The translations under genes were made by a program, and so were the position numbers. Shown in pieces: positions 7,367-9,131 of a stretch of 9,131 nucleotides of DNA; position 1 is the first letter of the stretch; every line of letters begins with the position of its first letter. The stretch spans positions 1 to 9,131 of the forward strand of contig CAMARL010000067.1 in NCBI GenBank assembly GCA_945860325.1, written 5' to 3'. The DNA is from Spirosoma fluviale (GTDB lineage: Bacteria > Bacteroidota > Bacteroidia > Cytophagales > Spirosomataceae). The notes below the pieces were generated by a model. It was not told the DNA's origin. It was given only the letters and a program-made list of their open reading frames with translations, and did not search any database.

Positions 7367-7400
7367 TGTTAAATTTTCATGTACTAATAAAAATTTAACA
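7367..7400. repeat. 11-bp perfect inverted repeat (hairpin A)
   Basis: TGTTAAATTTT at 7367-7377 is perfectly complementary to AAAATTTAACA at 7390-7400, with a 12-nt loop. It starts 8 bp after the methyltransferase stop. The stem is A/T-rich and has no T-tract directly behind it, so it is a weak terminator candidate. Its right arm shares bases with the next inverted repeat, so the two cannot form at once. Confidence 0.6.
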
Positions 7401-7417
7401 CACTAAAATTTTTATTA
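7385..7417. repeat. 12-bp perfect inverted repeat (hairpin B)
   Basis: TAATAAAAATTT at 7385-7396 is perfectly complementary to AAATTTTTATTA at 7406-7417, with a 9-nt loop. The left arm overlaps the right arm of the preceding inverted repeat at 7390-7396, making the two hairpins alternatives. It lies 45 bp upstream of the Lys-rich gene. It could be a terminator, an operator, or simply low-complexity AT DNA. Confidence 0.6.
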
Positions 7418-7431
7418 ATAATTTCTTTACA

Positions 7432-7439
7432 TAGATTTA
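7432..7439 (+). promoter_or_regulatory. Possible -7 promoter element for the Lys-rich gene
   Basis: TAGATTTA matches the Bacteroidota TAnnTTTG element at all but the last base and would start transcription about 17 nt before the ATG at 7463. No TTTG sits at the expected -33 position, which falls in the right arm of hairpin B. Weak motif evidence only. Confidence 0.2.
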
Positions 7440-7462
7440 ACATATAATTAAAATATAATACT

Positions 7463-7855
7463 ATGAATGAATCTGATAAAGTACTAGTTGATGTTTTAGC
7501 AACAGTTGTATTGCCTAAATTGAAAGGTTTAAGCGAGAAAAATGCTAAGAAAATGGTTCAGTTGAGCCATAAAGCTTTGGGAGAAATTTCTAAGAAATAT
7601 CATAAGTTGATGGACGAACAAGCTAAGGATTTAGCTAAGAAAAAAGAAAAAGCGGCCAAAGCGGCCAAGAAATTAGCCATCAAGGAAGCTAAAAAAAAAC
7701 AAAAAGTAGCAAAAAAGGCATCTAAGCAAAAGCAAGTTTCGTTATTGTTAGACGTTCCAAAGCCAGCGGCAGCTATAAAGCCCGCAGTTGCGAGTGCATC
7801 AAAGTCTAAGGCACCAGCCAAGGCTCCAGCTCGAACTTCTGCTACTAAAAAATAA
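7463..7855 (+). CDS. Small Lys/Ala-rich basic protein, histone-H1-like composition, function unknown
   Basis: I do not recognise a named family. The protein has 130 residues, 34 of them lysine (26%). Residues 1-50 look like an ordinary amphipathic helical segment (LPKLKGLSEKNAKKMVQL and onwards). Residues 53-90 are an almost unbroken Lys/Ala stretch that should be helical or coiled. A short hydrophobic break (VSLLLDVP, 92-99) follows, then an Ala/Pro/Lys tail (100-130) like the C-terminus of histone H1 or of bacterial H1-like proteins. There is no signal peptide or membrane segment. The strong positive charge suggests binding to DNA or RNA, perhaps as a nucleoid-associated protein, but that is inference from composition. 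The gene stands apart from its neighbours: a 104-bp AT-rich hairpin-bearing spacer upstream and a strong terminator downstream suggest a single-gene transcript. The coding DNA has A9 and A6 runs around 7691-7716. Confidence 0.75.
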   Translation: MNESDKVLVDVLATVVLPKLKGLSEKNAKKMVQLSHKALGEISKKYHKLMDEQAKDLAKKKEKAAKAAKKLAIKEAKKKQKVAKKASKQKQVSLLLDVPKPAAAIKPAVASASKSKAPAKAPARTSATKK

Positions 7856-7869
7856 TACGCTTATCCTTT

Positions 7870-7917
7870 AAAAATTGCGCTTATACCATTTCCTAAATGG
7901 GTATAAGCGCAATTTTT
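7870..7917. terminator. Long perfect hairpin, probable (bidirectional) intrinsic terminator
   Basis: Arms of 18 bp at 7870-7887 and 7900-7917 are perfectly complementary. A further 4 bp (ATTT at 7888-7891 with AAAT at 7895-7898) can pair inside if one G bulges, leaving a 3-nt loop. The core is GC-containing (TTGCGCTTATACC), the right arm ends in a run of six T and the left arm begins with a run of A, so it would terminate in either direction. It lies 14 bp after the stop of the Lys-rich gene and ends 26 bp before the ABC ATPase ATG. Confidence 0.85.
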
Positions 7918-7943
7918 TATTTTAGCTGAAATTTGTTTTGCAT

Positions 7944-8843
7944 ATGATTTTATCCATACGTCAAGTAGTTAAAAAGTATTCAGACCATCTAGCCTTAGAT
8001 CACATTGATTTGGAAATTCCTCGAGCTAAGATATTTGGGTTATTAGGCCCGAATGGAGCAGGTAAAACTTCATTAATTCGCATTATTAATCAGATTACTG
8101 CCCCTGATTCTGGACAAATAATTTTTGATGGAGAGCCACTTTCTGCCAAGCATGTAGATCAAATTGGTTACTTGCCAGAAGAAAGAGGACTGTATAAGAA
8201 AATGAAAGTAGGGGATCAGTTATTGTATTTGGCGCAGTTGAAAGGTATGTCTAAATCAGAGGCTATTTCGAAATTGAAAGATTGGTTTATTCGATTGGAT
8301 ATTAAAGATTGGTGGAATAAGCCGGTGGATGATTTATCTAAGGGTATGCAGCAGAAGACTCAATTTATTGCTACCGTAGTGCATGAGCCTAAACTTTTGA
8401 TTCTAGATGAACCATTTTCCGGGTTTGATCCCATCAATGCGAATATGTTAAAAGATGAAATATTAGCTATTAAAGAGCGCGGGACCACTATTTTGTTTTC
8501 GACGCATCGGATGGAAACGGTAGAGGAGTTATGTGATGACATTGCGCTAATTAATCACTCAAGAGTTGTGTTAGCCGGGGAAAAAGTGGAAGTTCAAAAT
8601 CGATATAAGCGGAACACATTTAAAATTAAGTATTTAGGTAATCTACCAACTGAGTTAAAAGGTATGGAGATTTTGTCGGTGAATAACCAATCTGCCACCT
8701 TAAAACTGGCGGTTGGCATCAGTTCAAATCAGGCTATATCTGAAATTATATCGCATGTTGACCTGTTAGAATTTCAAGAAATTATCCCCTCATTTAATGA
8801 TATATTTATTCAAGTTGTAAACGAAACGAATGCATATGAATAA
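7944..8843 (+). CDS. ABC transporter ATP-binding protein, NatA/YhaQ-like
   Basis: Cytoplasmic ATPase of an ABC-2 type exporter; the closest known relatives, NatA and YhaQ, are linked to sodium or drug efflux, but the substrate here is unknown. With 299 residues from the ATG at 7944 it shows Walker A GPNGAGKT (35-42), a Q-loop region YLPEERGLY (76-84) with Glu where many ABC proteins have Gln, as I recall from NatA-type proteins, signature LSKGMQQ (131-137), Walker B LLILDEP (151-157), D-loop and switch histidine H188 in FSTHRM. Residues from about 225 on form the C-terminal extension (DUF4162-like) typical of this subfamily. A TTG six bases upstream (7938) is in frame, but the ATG sits right before the conserved N-terminus and is preferred. 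The stop overlaps the ATG of the permease by 8 bp, so the two are translationally coupled. Confidence 0.93.
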   Translation: MILSIRQVVKKYSDHLALDHIDLEIPRAKIFGLLGPNGAGKTSLIRIINQITAPDSGQIIFDGEPLSAKHVDQIGYLPEERGLYKKMKVGDQLLYLAQLKGMSKSEAISKLKDWFIRLDIKDWWNKPVDDLSKGMQQKTQFIATVVHEPKLLILDEPFSGFDPINANMLKDEILAIKERGTTILFSTHRMETVEELCDDIALINHSRVVLAGEKVEVQNRYKRNTFKIKYLGNLPTELKGMEILSVNNQSATLKLAVGISSNQAISEIISHVDLLEFQEIIPSFNDIFIQVVNETNAYE

Positions 8844-9131
8844 GATCTTATTAATTATACAGCGCGAATATATAACGAGAGTATTAAAGAAGTCTTTTTG
8901 GATCTCATCCTTATTGGCCCCTGTCTTAATTACGGCTATTTACGCGATACCTATTTGGTTAGCTATGAAAGACAAGGAAGTGAAGCGAGTGGAAATATTG
9001 GACTTAAGTGGTTTGTGGAAACAGAGTGACCTAGAGGATAAAGAGGTTGAATTTGTTTTTACTGCTGGCAAGGAACAGGAATTGAAAATGTTATTTGCTT
9101 CAAAAGGATATGATGCGTTTGTGAGTATCCC
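8836..9131 (+). CDS. ABC-2 type permease, NatB-like, N-terminal part only
   Basis: Membrane partner of the preceding ATPase; the gene is open to the right edge, giving 98 codons. The start has the family look: a short amphipathic cytoplasmic helix (IIQREYITRVLKKSFW), then a first membrane segment at about residues 22-44 (SSLLAPVLITAIYAIPIWLA), followed by a soluble, presumably extracytoplasmic loop (about 45 onwards) rich in charged residues. This matches NatB/YhaP-type permeases, which carry a large domain between the first two membrane segments. The ATG at 8836 lies in ATGAATAA, overlapping the ATPase stop. A second in-frame ATG six bases upstream (8830) would add two residues. The C-terminal membrane domain is outside the window. 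Confidence 0.87.
   Translation, partial: MNKILLIIQREYITRVLKKSFWISSLLAPVLITAIYAIPIWLAMKDKEVKRVEILDLSGLWKQSDLEDKEVEFVFTAGKEQELKMLFASKGYDAFVSI

Noticed and set aside
7600..7821. Minus-strand frame of 73 codons rich in Ala and Phe opposite the Lys-rich gene
   Set aside because: Its composition is explained by the complement of AAA/AAG/GCT codons; it is not a credible membrane protein.
7938..7943. TTG as the start of the NatA-like ATPase
   Set aside because: An ATG two codons later directly precedes the conserved N-terminus; the upstream TTG adds nothing recognisable.
1..9131. CRISPR array, insertion sequence, prophage, toxin-antitoxin or retron
   Set aside because: No regularly spaced repeats, transposase, integrase, reverse transcriptase or paired small genes were seen on either strand.

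Overview
The window looks like ordinary chromosome from an AT-rich member of the Bacteroidota, most likely Cytophagales or a near relative. The evidence is the protein types (an FtsH with a long periplasmic insert, a single-domain biotin ligase, an LpxH-type phosphoesterase with a GNHDLW motif), starts mostly without a Shine-Dalgarno sequence, and -7-like elements resembling the Bacteroidota TAnnTTTG consensus. The order placement is inference; the phylum is fairly secure.

Layout. On the minus strand at the left edge is a nearly complete biotin-protein ligase gene (birA), read leftwards from about 785. A 64-bp AT-rich divergent spacer separates it from a plus-strand series that fills the rest of the window: rsfS (ribosomal silencing factor), ftsH (membrane AAA+ metalloprotease), a clear rho-independent terminator, an LpxH-type metallophosphoesterase, a secreted GH32 fructan hydrolase whose start lies inside the phosphoesterase gene, a plant-type soluble acyl-ACP desaturase, a SpoU/TrmH RNA methyltransferase starting on the base after the desaturase stop, a small lysine/alanine-rich protein of unknown function flanked by hairpin-forming DNA on both sides, and finally a NatA-like ABC ATPase overlapping the start of its NatB-like permease, which runs off the right edge. 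No intergenic stretch exceeds about 110 bp.

How the genes fit together. birA, rsfS and ftsH are housekeeping genes (biotinylation of carboxylases, ribosome dormancy, membrane protein quality control). LpxH (lipid A) and the desaturase (unsaturated acyl chains) both touch envelope lipid synthesis. The GH32 enzyme is catabolic and stands alone, with no SusC/SusD transporter pair in view. natA/natB form one translationally coupled exporter unit.

I found no CRISPR array, insertion sequence, tRNA, rRNA, phage gene or recognisable new defence or mobile system. The most interesting material is modest: the uncharacterised Lys-rich gene at 7463-7855 with two mutually exclusive hairpins upstream and a very long perfect hairpin downstream, a terminator ending 9 bp before a start codon, and the overlap that places a secreted enzyme's signal peptide inside a cytoplasmic enzyme's gene.
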